From positions 1,959,501 to 2,023,500 of the forward strand of contig NZ_CP034086.1 of NCBI RefSeq assembly GCF_003855495.1: a stretch of DNA of 64,000 nucleotides, given 5' to 3'. The stretch comes from Methylocystis rosea (lineage in GTDB: Bacteria > Pseudomonadota > Alphaproteobacteria > Rhizobiales > Beijerinckiaceae). The translations under genes were made by a program, and so were the position numbers. Below, in pieces: positions 16,006 to 25,289 of this stretch (its first letter is position 1; each line of letters begins with the position of its first letter). The notes beneath the pieces were generated by a model, which worked only from the letters and a program-made list of their open reading frames with translations, did no database searches and was not told where the DNA came from.

Positions 16006-17879
16006 TGCGCGTCTCCGTCGTCTTCCTCGATTGGCGTCGCGTCATCATAGAGCGTTTCGGCGGACGCTGCGCCCTCGTCCCTGCCCCGCACGGCCACGAT
16101 CTGCGCGCCGGGAAAACGCGCGAGCACGCTCGCGACGAGCGGATCCGATTCAAGCGAGGAACGGCGTTGGCGCTCTTCAGCATCACGCTGTTCCTTGAGC
16201 GTCGGCGTGCCGCCCGAGGCGACGACTGACACCATCCAGCGCTCGCCGGTCCAGGCCTGAAGCCTCTGCATCAAGGTCGACGCCAGTTCACGCGCGCCGC
16301 CCGGCGCGAGTTCGAACTCGATCCGCCCCTGTTCAAACCGCACCAGCCGCACTTCGGATTCGAGCCCGATCTTGAGGCGCATGTCACGTTTCTGCGCGGC
16401 AAGCGCCACAAGCGCATCGAAGCTTTCGATGATGATTCTTGGCTCCGGCGCCGCAGATCTTGGCGACGGCGCTATAGAAGGCTGAGGCGCTGCGGAGCGC
16501 GGCGCGGGCGCGAGCGCCTGGCCGCCGCCGCGCCCTTGCAGCGCAGCGCCGCCGCCGGCAGGCCCTGCGTTTCGTGTCGAGGGCGCCCCGGAGTTGGCGC
16601 TCGATGCGCTCTCGCCCAAACCCAGGCGCCGCAGCGCCTCCGCCGGCGACGGCATGTCGGCGGCGTAAGCGAGCCTGACCAGCACCATGTCGGCGGCCGC
16701 CAACGGTCGCTGCGAGCCGCGCAATTCATCAACGCCTTTCATCAAGATCTGCCAGGCGCGCGTGAGCGCAGGAACCGAGAGGCGCGTTGCGGCCTCTTCG
16801 CCGCGGCGTTTCTCTTCGGGCGTCAGCGCCGCCGACTGGGCGGTCTCCGGCGCAAGCTTCAGGCGCGTCGCGAGATGCGTGAATTCGGCGAGTTCGAGCA
16901 GCACCTGCGCCGGATCGGCGCCGCCATTATACTGATCTTCGAGAATAGCGATCGCCTTGGCGATATCGCCCGACATCGCCGCTTCGAAAAGATCGATGAT
17001 TCGCGCCTTGTCGGCGACGCCGAGCATCAGCCGCAGATCCTCGGCGGCGATCGCGCCGCCCGCAGAATGCGCCGCGCCATAGGCGATCGCCTGATCGAGC
17101 AAGGACAGCGCGTCGCGGGCCGAGCCTTCCGCGGCGCGCGCGATCATGGCGAGCGCATCCGGCTCGATCGCGACGCCCTCGGCCTTGCATACGCCAAGCA
17201 GGTGATTAGCGAGCAGACCGGCGTCGATGCGGCGCAGATCAAAGCGCTGGCAGCGCGAACGCACCGTCACCGGCACCTTGTCGATTTCGGTCGTCGCGAA
17301 GATGAACTTCACATGCTCGGGCGGCTCTTCAAGCGTCTTTAAGAGACCGTTGAACGCGGCCTTCGAGAGCATGTGCACTTCGTCGATGATGTAAACCTTG
17401 GTCCGCGCCATGACCGGGCGGTAACGGGCGTTGTCGATGATCTCTCGGATGTCGTCGATGCCCGTGTGCGAGGCGGCGTCCATTTCGAGCACGTCGACAT
17501 GGCGCGAGTCGATAATCGCCTGACAGTGGACGCCGAGCTCCTCCATATGAATCGTCGGCTGATTGATCGCGGGCCGCCCGTCTCCCGCCGGCAGTTCATA
17601 GTTGAACGCGCGCGCGAGAATGCGCGCGGTCGTCGTCTTGCCGACGCCGCGCACGCCGGTCAGCAGATAGGCCTGATGAATTCGGTTGAGATCGAAGGCG
17701 TTTTCGAGCGTGCGCACCATCGGCTCTTGGCCGATCAGGTCTACGAAGGTGGTCGGTCGATATTTGCGCGCCAGCACGCGATAGGCCGACGGCGGCGCCT
17801 GATCGGCGCCAAACAGCGAAGGCCCGTCATCGGGCGCCAGCGATGGCCTCGGCGGATCGTGCTCGTGGTCCATCTGCAT
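16002..17879 (-). CDS. dnaX: DNA polymerase III subunits gamma/tau
   Basis: About 625 residues, the clamp-loader ATPase. The AAA+ module shows RVLARKYRPTTFVDLIGQE, Walker A GVRGVGKTTTARILA, Walker B VYIIDEVHMLS, and sensor/arginine-finger FATTEIDKVPVTVRSRCQRFDL. The zinc motif is divergent in spacing. A proline/alanine-rich linker (about residues 420-490) precedes the C-terminal tau domain, which ends in an acidic tail. I see no obvious slippery A-run for gamma frameshifting. Start is ATG 17879 or 17873; the open frame extends to 18155 but would run through the SRP RNA gene. It sits just downstream of ffs. Confidence 0.96.
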   Translation of the reverse strand: MQMDHEHDPPRPSLAPDDGPSLFGADQAPPSAYRVLARKYRPTTFVDLIGQEPMVRTLENAFDLNRIHQAYLLTGVRGVGKTTTARILARAFNYELPAGDGRPAINQPTIHMEELGVHCQAIIDSRHVDVLEMDAASHTGIDDIREIIDNARYRPVMARTKVYIIDEVHMLSKAAFNGLLKTLEEPPEHVKFIFATTEIDKVPVTVRSRCQRFDLRRIDAGLLANHLLGVCKAEGVAIEPDALAMIARAAEGSARDALSLLDQAIAYGAAHSAGGAIAAEDLRLMLGVADKARIIDLFEAAMSGDIAKAIAILEDQYNGGADPAQVLLELAEFTHLATRLKLAPETAQSAALTPEEKRRGEEAATRLSVPALTRAWQILMKGVDELRGSQRPLAAADMVLVRLAYAADMPSPAEALRRLGLGESASSANSGAPSTRNAGPAGGGAALQGRGGGQALAPAPRSAAPQPSIAPSPRSAAPEPRIIIESFDALVALAAQKRDMRLKIGLESEVRLVRFEQGRIEFELAPGGARELASTLMQRLQAWTGERWMVSVVASGGTPTLKEQRDAEERQRRSSLESDPLVASVLARFPGAQIVAVRGRDEGAASAETLYDDATPIEEDDGDAQ

Positions 17880-17949
17880 CCATCCGGCGGCAGACGAGCG
17901 ACGAACAGCGCAGTATATTGCGCCACGCCATTCGCTGCTCGCCGAAGAA

Positions 17950-18052
17950 GGTGGGAGGCTGAACGAAGACCCGCCCAAGCTCGTTAGGGCTGCTTCCTTC
18001 CGGACCTGACCCGGTTGGCGAGTGAAGCGTCCACCGCCAACCTCCCGGCCCC
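17950..18052 (-). ncRNA. ffs: Signal recognition particle RNA, small bacterial type (4.5S)
   Basis: The minus strand carries the universally conserved SRP domain IV GGTCCGGAAGGAAGCAGCC, flanked by arms that pair (AGGTTGGCGGTGGACGC near the 5' side, CCAACCGGGTCA and TAACGAGCTTGGGCGGG on the other) and closing GGGAGG/CCTCCC ends. Length of about 100 nt and location directly upstream of dnaX are usual for alphaproteobacteria. Ends are approximate. Confidence 0.93.
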
Positions 18053-18190
18053 TTATTTGGCAGACGAGCGCGCGGGATGCAAGGCTCCGGACCGCGGCCT
18101 TTGCTTTGCGGCGTTCACCTTTCGCCCGGAGCAGGGGTGCGCGCGCGCGGCGCACTTGCTAAAGAGAGCGCAAATTCGAGGGATTTGCGC

Positions 18191-19336
18191 TTGAACGCCG
18201 TCACCGCCACTTCAGCAGAACGCGAAGCTACGAGCCTTGCGGCCATTCTCGCGCATTTCGCGCGCGAGGGATTCGCGCGCTGCGAGCCGCGTCTCCTGCA
18301 GCCCGCGCATGTCTTTCTCGACCGCTCGGGCGAGGATTTCCGCGGCCGGCTTTATCTGACGAGCGATGGCTCAGGCGCCGAATTTTGCCTGCGGCCGGAA
18401 TATACGATTCCGGTCTGCCTCGATTATCTCGCCTCCGCCCGGGCCGGCGATCCGGCGGCATATGCTTACGGCGGCTCGATCTTTCGCGCGCCTGAACATG
18501 GCGCGACCGGCGACGGCGAATTTCTTCAGGCTGGGCTGGAGAGCTTCGGCCGCCAGGACCGCGAAGCCGCGGACGCCGAAATTCTCGCCGCTTCGCTCGA
18601 CGCCGCGGCGGCGGCCGGCGCGAGGGCGCTCAAGGTTCTGATCGGCGACGCCGGGCTCGTCGCCGCCTTCCTCGAAGGGCTTGAGATGCCGCCGGTCTGG
18701 CGCCGGCGTCTGGCGGCCGGGCACGCGCGCGGCCAGAGGCTATCCGATATTTTTGCCTCGCCCGAACGCAATGGCGGATCGGAACAGTCGGGCGTATTGG
18801 CGGCGCTGACGAAAGTCGACCCGTCCGATGCGCGCCGTCTCGTCGAGGACTTGCTGTCCATCGCCGGCATCACCGCCGTCGGCGGCCGCAGCGCGGCTGA
18901 AATCGCGGAACGCTTTCTCGATCAAGCGACGCTCGCCGAAGGCGCGGGCGTTTCCAACGAGACGCGCGCGCTGGCGGAGACTTTTTTCACCATCGAAGGC
19001 GCGCCCGAGTCAGCTTCCGCAGCCATGCGCCGGCTGGCCGCCGACGCGCAGCTCGACCTCTCCGCCGCGCTGGACGCGTTTGATGCGCGCGCAGAGGCCA
19101 TTAGCGCGCGCGGCCTCACGGTTCACGAGATCCGCTTTTCGGCAAGCTTTGCGCGTCATCTCGACTATTACACGGGCTTCGTTTTCGAGGCCCGCCACTC
19201 CAGCGACGGCGCGCCGGTGATCGGCGGCGGACGTTACGACCGACTGCTCAAAACGCTCGGCGCGGCGTCGGACATACCGGCTGTCGGCGCCGCCATCTGG
19301 ATAGACCGTCTTTCCCCGAGCGCGAGAGAAGTATGA
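18191..19336 (+). CDS. hisZ: ATP phosphoribosyltransferase regulatory subunit HisZ
   Basis: A 381-residue HisRS-like paralogue without tRNA charging activity that activates short HisG enzymes. It has class II synthetase-type motifs ([23 protein letters not shown] near residue 95) and ends in a HisRS-like [11 protein letters not shown]...[12 protein letters not shown] choose TTG 18191 because a GAGGGA site lies seven bases upstream; the frame is open back to 18077 but lacks a site. The stop overlaps the hisG start (ATGATG), so the two subunits are made in step. A catalytic HisRS is unlikely given the coupling to hisG. Confidence 0.93.
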   Translation: MNAVTATSAEREATSLAAILAHFAREGFARCEPRLLQPAHVFLDRSGEDFRGRLYLTSDGSGAEFCLRPEYTIPVCLDYLASARAGDPAAYAYGGSIFRAPEHGATGDGEFLQAGLESFGRQDREAADAEILAASLDAAAAAGARALKVLIGDAGLVAAFLEGLEMPPVWRRRLAAGHARGQRLSDIFASPERNGGSEQSGVLAALTKVDPSDARRLVEDLLSIAGITAVGGRSAAEIAERFLDQATLAEGAGVSNETRALAETFFTIEGAPESASAAMRRLAADAQLDLSAALDAFDARAEAISARGLTVHEIRFSASFARHLDYYTGFVFEARHSSDGAPVIGGGRYDRLLKTLGAASDIPAVGAAIWIDRLSPSAREV

Positions 19337-20307
19337 TGGCCCCCGCGCAAAAACTCATTATCGCTTCCCCGTCAAAAGGCCGGCTGCAGGAGAACGCCGC
19401 CGCCTTCTTCGCACGCGCCGGCCTGGAGCTGACTCAAGGCCGCGGCGCGCGCGACTATCGCGGCGCCGTCGCCGGAGTCGAAGGCGCGGAAGTCGCCTAT
19501 CTCTCCGCTTCCGAGATCACGCGCCGTCTGGCCTTGGGCGAAGCCCATCTCGGCGTCACCGGCGAAGATCTGGTGCGCGAGGAGATCGCCGACGCCGACA
19601 ACAAAGTGGAGCTTCTCGCGCCGCTCGGCTTTGGCGCCGCCAATGTCGTCGTCGCGGTTCCGCAAGCCTGGATCGACGTGCGCTATATGAGCGATCTCGC
19701 CGACGTCGCCGATGGATTTCGCGCACGCCACGGCCGCGGGCTGCGGGTCGCGACGAAATACATCAATACGACGCGGCGCTTCTTTGCCGCTCATGACGTA
19801 TCGGACTATCGCATCGTCGAGAGCTCCGGCGCCACTGAAGGCGCGCCCGCCGCAGGCTCCGCCGATCTCATCGTCGACATCACGACGACAGGCGCGACGC
19901 TCGCAGCGAACGCGCTGAAGATCATCGAGGACGGCGTCATTCTACGCTCGCAGGCCAATCTCGTCGCCTCGCTGACGGCGCCGTGGAACAATGCGGCGCG
20001 CGAAGCCGCGCGCGTCATTCTCTCCCGCATCGCGGCGGAAGAAGAAGCGCGCACGACACGCGACGTGCGCGCAAGTCTGCCAACGCCGAGCGAACATATC
20101 CTGCGAGAGGCTGAGGCAAACTTCGGCGCCGGATTGCGCGAAATGAGCGACGAGTCAGCGACGTTCTCCTGTCCGGCGAAACAGGTGGCGGCGCTCGCCG
20201 ACTGGCTCATCGCGCGAGGCGCCAAAAGCGTCACCAGCGCGCGGCTCGATTATATCTTTCAGGCGGAGAACGCCTTGTGGAGCAGGCTGGCGGCGCGGCT
20301 TGGGTAA
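19333..20307 (+). CDS. hisG: ATP phosphoribosyltransferase, catalytic subunit
   Basis: First enzyme of histidine synthesis, condensing ATP and PRPP. The 324-residue protein has [20 protein letters not shown] at the N-terminus, [38 protein letters not shown] and the PRPP-binding [17 protein letters not shown]. Its length matches Bradyrhizobium-type HisG, which works with HisZ but is longer than the minimal short form. Translationally coupled to hisZ. A 107-bp repeat follows the stop codon. Confidence 0.96.
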   Translation: MMAPAQKLIIASPSKGRLQENAAAFFARAGLELTQGRGARDYRGAVAGVEGAEVAYLSASEITRRLALGEAHLGVTGEDLVREEIADADNKVELLAPLGFGAANVVVAVPQAWIDVRYMSDLADVADGFRARHGRGLRVATKYINTTRRFFAAHDVSDYRIVESSGATEGAPAAGSADLIVDITTTGATLAANALKIIEDGVILRSQANLVASLTAPWNNAAREAARVILSRIAAEEEARTTRDVRASLPTPSEHILREAEANFGAGLREMSDESATFSCPAKQVAALADWLIARGAKSVTSARLDYIFQAENALWSRLAARLG

Positions 20308-20314
20308 TCCTAAT

Positions 20315-20421
20315 GTCATTCCCGGCAGGTCGAAGACCTGACCGGGAATCCAGAGCCGCTAAACCGAATCCAAGATTTTTCTGAATTCCCGATCACGCGC
20401 ATGGCGCGTGTCGGGAATGAC
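20315..20421. repeat. 107-bp paired-hairpin repeat, copy 1
   Basis: Bounded by GTCATTCCCGG and TCGGGAATGAC. The left hairpin is CAGGTCgaaGACCTG within CCGG...CCGG; the right is CACGCGCATGGCGCGTG. Same orientation as the copy at 31719-31826 and inverted relative to 56113-56219. It lies between convergent hisG and the HDAC-family gene and could act as a bidirectional terminator. Confidence 0.8.
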
Positions 20422-20436
20422 AAACCGCAAACCGAT

Positions 20437-21459
20437 TCACGCTTCCATCAAGGCGCCTACATGCGCCGCAGCGCTGTGCGCGAGATCTTCAGGTCGATAG
20501 CCGCCCTCGAGCAGTGAGACGATGCGTCCCTTGCAGCGGCGCGCGGCGATCTCCATCACGCGCAGCGTGACGTCCCTGAAATCTTCGGCGACGAATCTTA
20601 ATCCGCCGAGCGGATCGTGGAGATGCGCATCGAAGCCGGCGCAAAGAATGATGAGATCGGGCGAGAAAGCATCGAGCCGCGGCAGAATGCGCGAATTGAG
20701 CGCCTCGCGAAATTGCGCGCCGCCGTCGCCCTTTGCGAGCGGCGCGTTGACGATCGTGTCATGCGCGCCGGTCTCGCTCACCGCCCCAGTCCCGGGATAG
20801 AGCGGCATCTGATGCGTCGAAGCGTAAAGCATGTTTCGATCGCTCCAGAAAATCTCCTGGACGCCATTGCCGTGATGCACGTCAAAATCGACGATGGCGA
20901 CGCGCGAGGCGCCATGGGCCGTTCGCGCATGCAAGGCCGCCACGGCGGCGTTGTTGAAAAAGCAAAAGCCCATCGGCGCATCGCGAGTCGCATGATGGCC
21001 CGGCGGCCGCATGGCGACGAAAGCGTTCTTGGCGTCGCCGCGCATCACCGCATCGACGGCCGAGAGAGCGCCGCCCGCGGCGCGCAACGCCGCTTCATGC
21101 GTGGCGCCGTTCATGGCGACGTCGGGACCGATGCGCGCATAGCCGTCTGCGGGAGCCGATTTCGCGAGACGCGCGAGGTGTTCAAAACTATGCGCGCGCA
21201 ACAAAGCTTCCTGCGCCGCTAAAGGCGCTTCGGCGCGCATGAGGCCCGCGAAGCGCGCGTCGTCAAGCGCGTGGAGAATGGCGCGAAGGCGTTCCGGCCG
21301 CTCAACATGCGCCGGCCCCATGTCATGCGCCAACCCCGCAGGGTGCGTGACGAGCAGGGTCGAGGCCGTCGCGGCTCGCGCGCCGAAGGCGAGGCATGCG
21401 CCAGCGCCGGCGATCGCCGCTCGGCGCGTAAGATTGGCGGCGTGACGTTCTCCGGCCAT
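20437..21459 (-). CDS. Histone deacetylase/acetylpolyamine amidohydrolase family protein with Tat-type signal
   Basis: A 340-residue zinc hydrolase of the HDAC/AcuC/APAH family. Visible motifs: HVERPERLRAIL, MRPPGHHATRDAPMGFCFFN, IVDFDVHHGNGVQEIF, YASTHQMPLYPGTG and LCAGFDAHLHDPLGG, which together give the charge-relay His-His and the Asp/His/Asp zinc ligands. The start ATG 21459 exposes an N-terminal TRRAAIAGAGACLAFGARAATAS-like leader, read as a twin-arginine signal, which is unusual for this normally cytoplasmic family. Substrate is unknown; acetylpolyamines or acetylated sugars are possible. The gene diverges from ada. Confidence 0.87.
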   Translation of the reverse strand: MAGERHAANLTRRAAIAGAGACLAFGARAATASTLLVTHPAGLAHDMGPAHVERPERLRAILHALDDARFAGLMRAEAPLAAQEALLRAHSFEHLARLAKSAPADGYARIGPDVAMNGATHEAALRAAGGALSAVDAVMRGDAKNAFVAMRPPGHHATRDAPMGFCFFNNAAVAALHARTAHGASRVAIVDFDVHHGNGVQEIFWSDRNMLYASTHQMPLYPGTGAVSETGAHDTIVNAPLAKGDGGAQFREALNSRILPRLDAFSPDLIILCAGFDAHLHDPLGGLRFVAEDFRDVTLRVMEIAARRCKGRIVSLLEGGYRPEDLAHSAAAHVGALMEA

Positions 21460-21570
21460 TTCCCCGGTCCGTGGCTTCAAACACACACCATAGGATCGCC
21501 TAACGGACGTGTCAGCCGGATTTGGATTTGACAGCAAGAAACGCATTGCAGCGATCGTCGTAAAAGATGG

Positions 21571-22659
21571 ATGATGCGCGACATGCAGACGAACGACATG
21601 ACCCAGGCAAATGCACTCGACCTCGACGAGACGCGCTGGGCTGCGGTTGTCGCGCGCGATCCGCGCCGCGACGGCGACTTTTACTATTGCGTCGAAACGA
21701 CCGGCGTCTATTGCCGCCCTTCCTGCCCCTCTCGCCCGGCGAAGCGCGCCAATGTGCGCTTTTGCGCCACGGCCGCCGAAGCGGAGCGGGCAGGTTTTCG
21801 TCCCTGCCGCCGCTGCCGGCCGGAGGCGCCATCTCAGCAAGAGCGGGACGCGGAGAAGATCGCCCGCGCCTGCAGAATGATCGAAGCGGCGGAAGCGCCG
21901 CCGACGCTTGCGCAGCTGGCCCGCGCCGCCGGGCTTAGCCCCTATCACTTCCACCGACTTTTTTCGCGCATTTCCGGCGTCACGCCCAAAGCCTATGCGC
22001 AGGCGCATCGGCGCGCGCGCCTACAAGAAGCACTGAAGGAAAGCCAGACAGTGACCGATGCAATCTATGGCGCAGGCTATAATTCGAGCGCGCGGTTCTA
22101 CGCGAAGGCGCAGGAAACGTTGGGCATGACGGCAGGCGCCTATCGCGCGGGGGCGCCGCGCGAAACGATCCGCTTCGCCATCGGCCAGTCGTCTCTGGGC
22201 GCGGTGCTCGTCGCGGCCAGCACGAAGGGCGTTTGCGCCATTTCGCTTGGCGACGACCCCGAAGATCTGCTGCGCGATCTGCAACATCGATTTCCGCGCG
22301 CGAGCCTCATCGGCGGCGATGAGTCGTTCGAACGCTATGTCGCCGCGGCGGTGGGCATGGTGGAGCGGCCGCAATCATCTTTCGATCTGCCGCTCGATAT
22401 GCGCGGCACGGCCTTTCAGCAGCGCGTCTGGGCTGCGCTGCGCGACATTCCGGCGGGAGAGACGGCTAGCTACGCGGAGATCGCGAAACGCATCGGCGCG
22501 CCGACGGCGACGCGCGCGGTCGCGGGCGCCTGCGCGGCCAATCCGGTGTCGCTCGCGGTTCCCTGCCATCGCGTCGTGCGCAGCGACGGCGCGCTTTCCG
22601 GCTATTATTGGGGAGTGGAGCGCAAACGCGAGCTGCTCGAACGTGAACGCAAGCCGTGA
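21571..22659 (+). CDS. ada: Ada, bifunctional DNA methylphosphotriester/O6-methylguanine methyltransferase and regulator
   Basis: A 362-residue three-part protein. The N-terminal zinc domain has VETTGVYCRPSCPSRP and GFRPCRRCRPE, supplying the four cysteines. An AraC helix-turn-helix follows (LARAAGLSPYHFHRLFSR, residues about 110-180), then the MGMT domain with the acceptor site NPVSLAVPCHRVV near residue 325. Ada repairs alkylated DNA and, once methylated, activates its own regulon. Several in-frame ATGs occur at the start. It diverges from the HDAC-family gene with about 110 bp between them. Confidence 0.95.
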   Translation: MMRDMQTNDMTQANALDLDETRWAAVVARDPRRDGDFYYCVETTGVYCRPSCPSRPAKRANVRFCATAAEAERAGFRPCRRCRPEAPSQQERDAEKIARACRMIEAAEAPPTLAQLARAAGLSPYHFHRLFSRISGVTPKAYAQAHRRARLQEALKESQTVTDAIYGAGYNSSARFYAKAQETLGMTAGAYRAGAPRETIRFAIGQSSLGAVLVAASTKGVCAISLGDDPEDLLRDLQHRFPRASLIGGDESFERYVAAAVGMVERPQSSFDLPLDMRGTAFQQRVWAALRDIPAGETASYAEIAKRIGAPTATRAVAGACAANPVSLAVPCHRVVRSDGALSGYYWGVERKRELLERERKP

Positions 22660-22668
22660 ACGAGCGCT

Positions 22669-23370
22669 CTATGCGCTTCGAAGCGCCGCATGTTCTTCAT
22701 TGATCGCGTCGTGCATCTCTTTCCACAGAGCATTGATGCGCACGTCCGGCCCCCAATTGTAGAGCGCCTTGGCGACCTCCGCGATCGTCTCATTGATGGG
22801 CTCGCTCTCTCCCTCCTCCAACTCGAGAGAGAAAAGCCTCGGCGGCGCATCGCTTTTCCAGGCGTCCCAATGTTCATTCGAATAGATCGAGACGCCACGC
22901 TGCGCGGCGAGCAGTTCCGGCACATATTTGGCAAAGCGCCGATGCAAAGGTCCGTCGCTCGGTTCTGCGCGATAGGCGTCGCGCACAACGAAATAGCGCA
23001 CATGCTGCAGTTCATGCGCAAGGCAGCAGCCAAGGCGCGCGTCGCTCATCTGCGGGTCGTAATAGATTTCAATGCGGCCGTCGGGAAAGGACTGTCCCTC
23101 CGAAGTGAAGCTTTGGCCGAGATAGTTGAACGTCTTTTTCTGTAGGCTGAGGATCACTTTGCTGACGTCGTAGCCGAACTCCGCCACGAGCGCCGCGAGC
23201 CTTTGCCGCTTCCTTGAGAAATCGGGCGCGTTTTCGATCTCGCTCACCATCTGCGCGGGCGCCGGTTCGGCGCCCCTCTTGCGCCGTGCGGCAAGCCTTG
23301 AGCGGAGAAAGGACAGCGCGTCGAATCCCCGCCGCTCACGTTCTAGGCGCACTTCCGAACGGCTCCTCAT
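22669..23370 (-). CDS. Hypothetical protein with HExxH metallopeptidase-like motif
   Basis: A 233-residue protein, not recognised beyond an HELQH motif (His119-Glu120-His123) in CCLAHELQHVRYFVV, typical of zinc peptidases, with candidate third ligands downstream in INETIAEVAKAL. The N-terminal 35 residues are very basic (Arg-rich). No signal peptide is seen, so it is likely cytoplasmic. It overlaps the preceding gene (23336-23824) by 35 bp and ends 9 bp from the convergent ada stop. Function unknown; a minimal gluzincin-like fold is my guess. Confidence 0.7.
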   Translation of the reverse strand: MRSRSEVRLERERRGFDALSFLRSRLAARRKRGAEPAPAQMVSEIENAPDFSRKRQRLAALVAEFGYDVSKVILSLQKKTFNYLGQSFTSEGQSFPDGRIEIYYDPQMSDARLGCCLAHELQHVRYFVVRDAYRAEPSDGPLHRRFAKYVPELLAAQRGVSIYSNEHWDAWKSDAPPRLFSLELEEGESEPINETIAEVAKALYNWGPDVRINALWKEMHDAINEEHAALRSA

Positions 23371-23824
23371 GCGTGATCACCCAATCGAACTCCGGATGCG
23401 CCGCGGCGACATGCTCCCACCATCGCCTGCCGTCCGGCAAGCGCGGCGAAAGGTCATTGACTCGCAGCAGCCGGAACGCGCCGGGTTGCTCCTTTACCCC
23501 GGCGATGACGGCCTCAACCATCGCCCGCCCCAAGCCGCGCTGCAAAGAGTTGATCTGCTCGAAAACCAGCGACGGCGGCTCATATGCGCCGGCGAGCAGA
23601 AGCGCGATCCCGGACGCCTCCCTCCCGTCGGGCGTGGTGATGAGCTTTGGAGAGGTCGAGGCTCTGATTTCAAAGAACCCGCGCCCGTATGGCCGCGAAT
23701 CGACGAACAGGCCGAGCGCCGAAAGATTATCGGAGATGGCCTCGGCGATCGCCCGCATCGCTGGGTCCGGCAGAGTCGCCGGCTTCCTCCGCCAGAACCC
23801 CAAGACCTCCCAAAACGCCATCAT
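23336..23824 (-). CDS. Hypothetical protein, partner of the HExxH protein
   Basis: A 162-residue protein of unknown family. It starts at ATG 23824 with a GGGAG site five bases upstream; the open frame extends upstream through a repeat and is rejected. Content: helical N-terminus, RPYGRGFFEIRASTSPKL, a long alanine/glutamine-rich helix (INSLQRGLGRAMVEAVIAG), and a WWEH motif near the end. No signal or membrane segment. The 35-bp overlap with the next gene suggests the two are made together. Confidence 0.65.
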   Translation of the reverse strand: MMAFWEVLGFWRRKPATLPDPAMRAIAEAISDNLSALGLFVDSRPYGRGFFEIRASTSPKLITTPDGREASGIALLLAGAYEPPSLVFEQINSLQRGLGRAMVEAVIAGVKEQPGAFRLLRVNDLSPRLPDGRRWWEHVAAAHPEFDWVITHEEPFGSAPRT

Positions 23825-23858
23825 ACGATCTCCCACGATCCCAATGTTTGGCGCGACA

Positions 23859-24019
23859 TACCTCCCCCTTGCGGGGAGGTCGGCGATCGCAGGCAAGTTT
23901 ACGCAGCCTGCGTAAACTTGGCTGCGGGATCGCCGGGTGGGGGACCTCACGTCCTCGAGCAAAATTTTACCCCACCCGTCCCCGCTTCGCGGGGCCACCC
24001 TTCCCGTCAAGGGGAGGGA
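23859..24019. repeat. 161-bp nested-palindrome intergenic element
   Basis: Outer ends are inverted (CCTCCCCCTTG and CAAGGGGAGGG). Inside are a perfect 12-bp stem around one base (23895-23919, arm AAGTTTACGCAG), arms GCGATCGC/GCGGGATCGC, CCCGCTTCGCGGGG, and GGGTGGGG/CCCCACCC. It looks like a non-autonomous MITE or mosaic element between the hypothetical gene and hemW. No coding content. Confidence 0.65.
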
Positions 24020-24095
24020 TATGCAAACGCCCAGCCTTTTCCAATGCCAGCGACCATCGCCGTGCCCTTCCCGCTGTTCCGTGCGATAAAGGACC

Positions 24096-25265
24096 ATGGC
24101 GACACCGATTCGCAACGCTTTCGACCCCGGCTTTGGCGTCTATGTCCACTGGCCGTTTTGCCTGTCGAAATGCCCCTATTGCGACTTCAATAGCCACGTG
24201 AGGCGCGGCGACGTTGACGAGGACCGTTTCGTCGAGGCCTTCAGCGCGGAGCTTGCGCATCGCGCCGCCCTGACGCCAGGGCGGGAAGTCCGCTCGATCT
24301 TCTTTGGCGGCGGCACGCCGTCGTTGATGGCGCCTTCGACCGCTCAAGCCATTCTCTCCCAGATTTCGAGCCACTGGCCCCTCGCCAAGGACTGCGAAAT
24401 CACGCTCGAAGCCAATCCGACAAGCGTCGAGGCCTCGCGTTTCAAGGGCTTCAAAGCCGCAGGCGTCAACCGCGTCTCGCTCGGCGTGCAGGCCCTGAAC
24501 GACATTGACCTGCGCGCACTCGGCCGGCAGCATTCCGTCGCGGAAGCCCTGATGGCGCTCGACGTCGCCAATTCGGTCTTTGAGCGCACGTCCTTCGATC
24601 TGATCTACGGCCGCACGGGCCAGACGCCCGCCGCCTGGCGAAAAGAGCTGGAGCTGGCGCTCACCCGTTCGCCAGAGCATGTCTCGCTCTATCAGCTGAC
24701 GATCGAGCCGGACACGATGTTCGAGCGCATGGTCAACACCGGCAAGATGGCGTTGCCCGACGTCGAAACGCAGCGCGCGCTCTGGGACGTCACGCAGGAA
24801 GTCACCGCACGCGCCGGCCTGCCGGCTTACGAAGTCTCCAATCATGCGCGGCCCGGCGCCGAGTGCCGGCACAATCTGGTGTATTGGCGCTACGGCGAAT
24901 ATGTCGGCGTCGGCCCCGGCGCGCATGGGCGGGTGGTCACGCCGCGCGGGCGGCGCGCCCAGTCCACCGAGCGGCATCCCGAGATGTGGCTGACCTGCGT
25001 CGAGACCGAAGGCCACGGCATCATCGAGGACGAATTGCTCTCGTCCGAGCAGGAAGGCGATGAATTCCTGCTGATGGGGCTGCGGCTGCGCGAAGGCGTC
25101 GATCCGCAGCGCTATTTCCTGCTGACCGGCAAACGCCTGTCGCAATCGCGCATCAGCGAACTTATCGGCGACGGGCTGGTCGAATTCACCCGCGACAACA
25201 GGCTGCGCGTCAGCTCGGAAGGCTTCCCGGTGCTCGATGCTGTCGTCGCCGATCTCGCGGCGTAG
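24096..25265 (+). CDS. hemW: HemW, radical SAM heme chaperone (formerly HemN-like)
   Basis: A 389-residue radical SAM protein. The cluster motif is CLSKCPYCDF (CxxxCxxC) in VYVHWPFCLSKCPYCDF at residues 15-31, followed by FFGGGTPSLM, the EANPTSVE loop and RVSLGVQALND. The C-terminal half carries YEVSNHARPGAECRHNLVYW and a HemN-like winged domain. HemW inserts heme into respiratory enzymes. It lacks the N-terminal features of true coproporphyrinogen oxidase HemN. It stands without its frequent partner rdgB. Confidence 0.93.
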   Translation: MATPIRNAFDPGFGVYVHWPFCLSKCPYCDFNSHVRRGDVDEDRFVEAFSAELAHRAALTPGREVRSIFFGGGTPSLMAPSTAQAILSQISSHWPLAKDCEITLEANPTSVEASRFKGFKAAGVNRVSLGVQALNDIDLRALGRQHSVAEALMALDVANSVFERTSFDLIYGRTGQTPAAWRKELELALTRSPEHVSLYQLTIEPDTMFERMVNTGKMALPDVETQRALWDVTQEVTARAGLPAYEVSNHARPGAECRHNLVYWRYGEYVGVGPGAHGRVVTPRGRRAQSTERHPEMWLTCVETEGHGIIEDELLSSEQEGDEFLLMGLRLREGVDPQRYFLLTGKRLSQSRISELIGDGLVEFTRDNRLRVSSEGFPVLDAVVADLAA

Positions 25266-25289
25266 CGGCGCGCCGCCGCTCGTGGCGCA

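Noticed and set aside
17880..18155. Longer dnaX start
   Set aside because: It would include the SRP RNA gene on the same strand; no homology upstream of 17879.
20308..20436. CRISPR array
   Set aside because: The repeats are two hairpins in a single mosaic element, without direct repeats separated by unique spacers.
24004..24095. Riboswitch or leader peptide for hemW
   Set aside because: Only part of the repeat element and a plain leader were seen; no recognised riboswitch motif.
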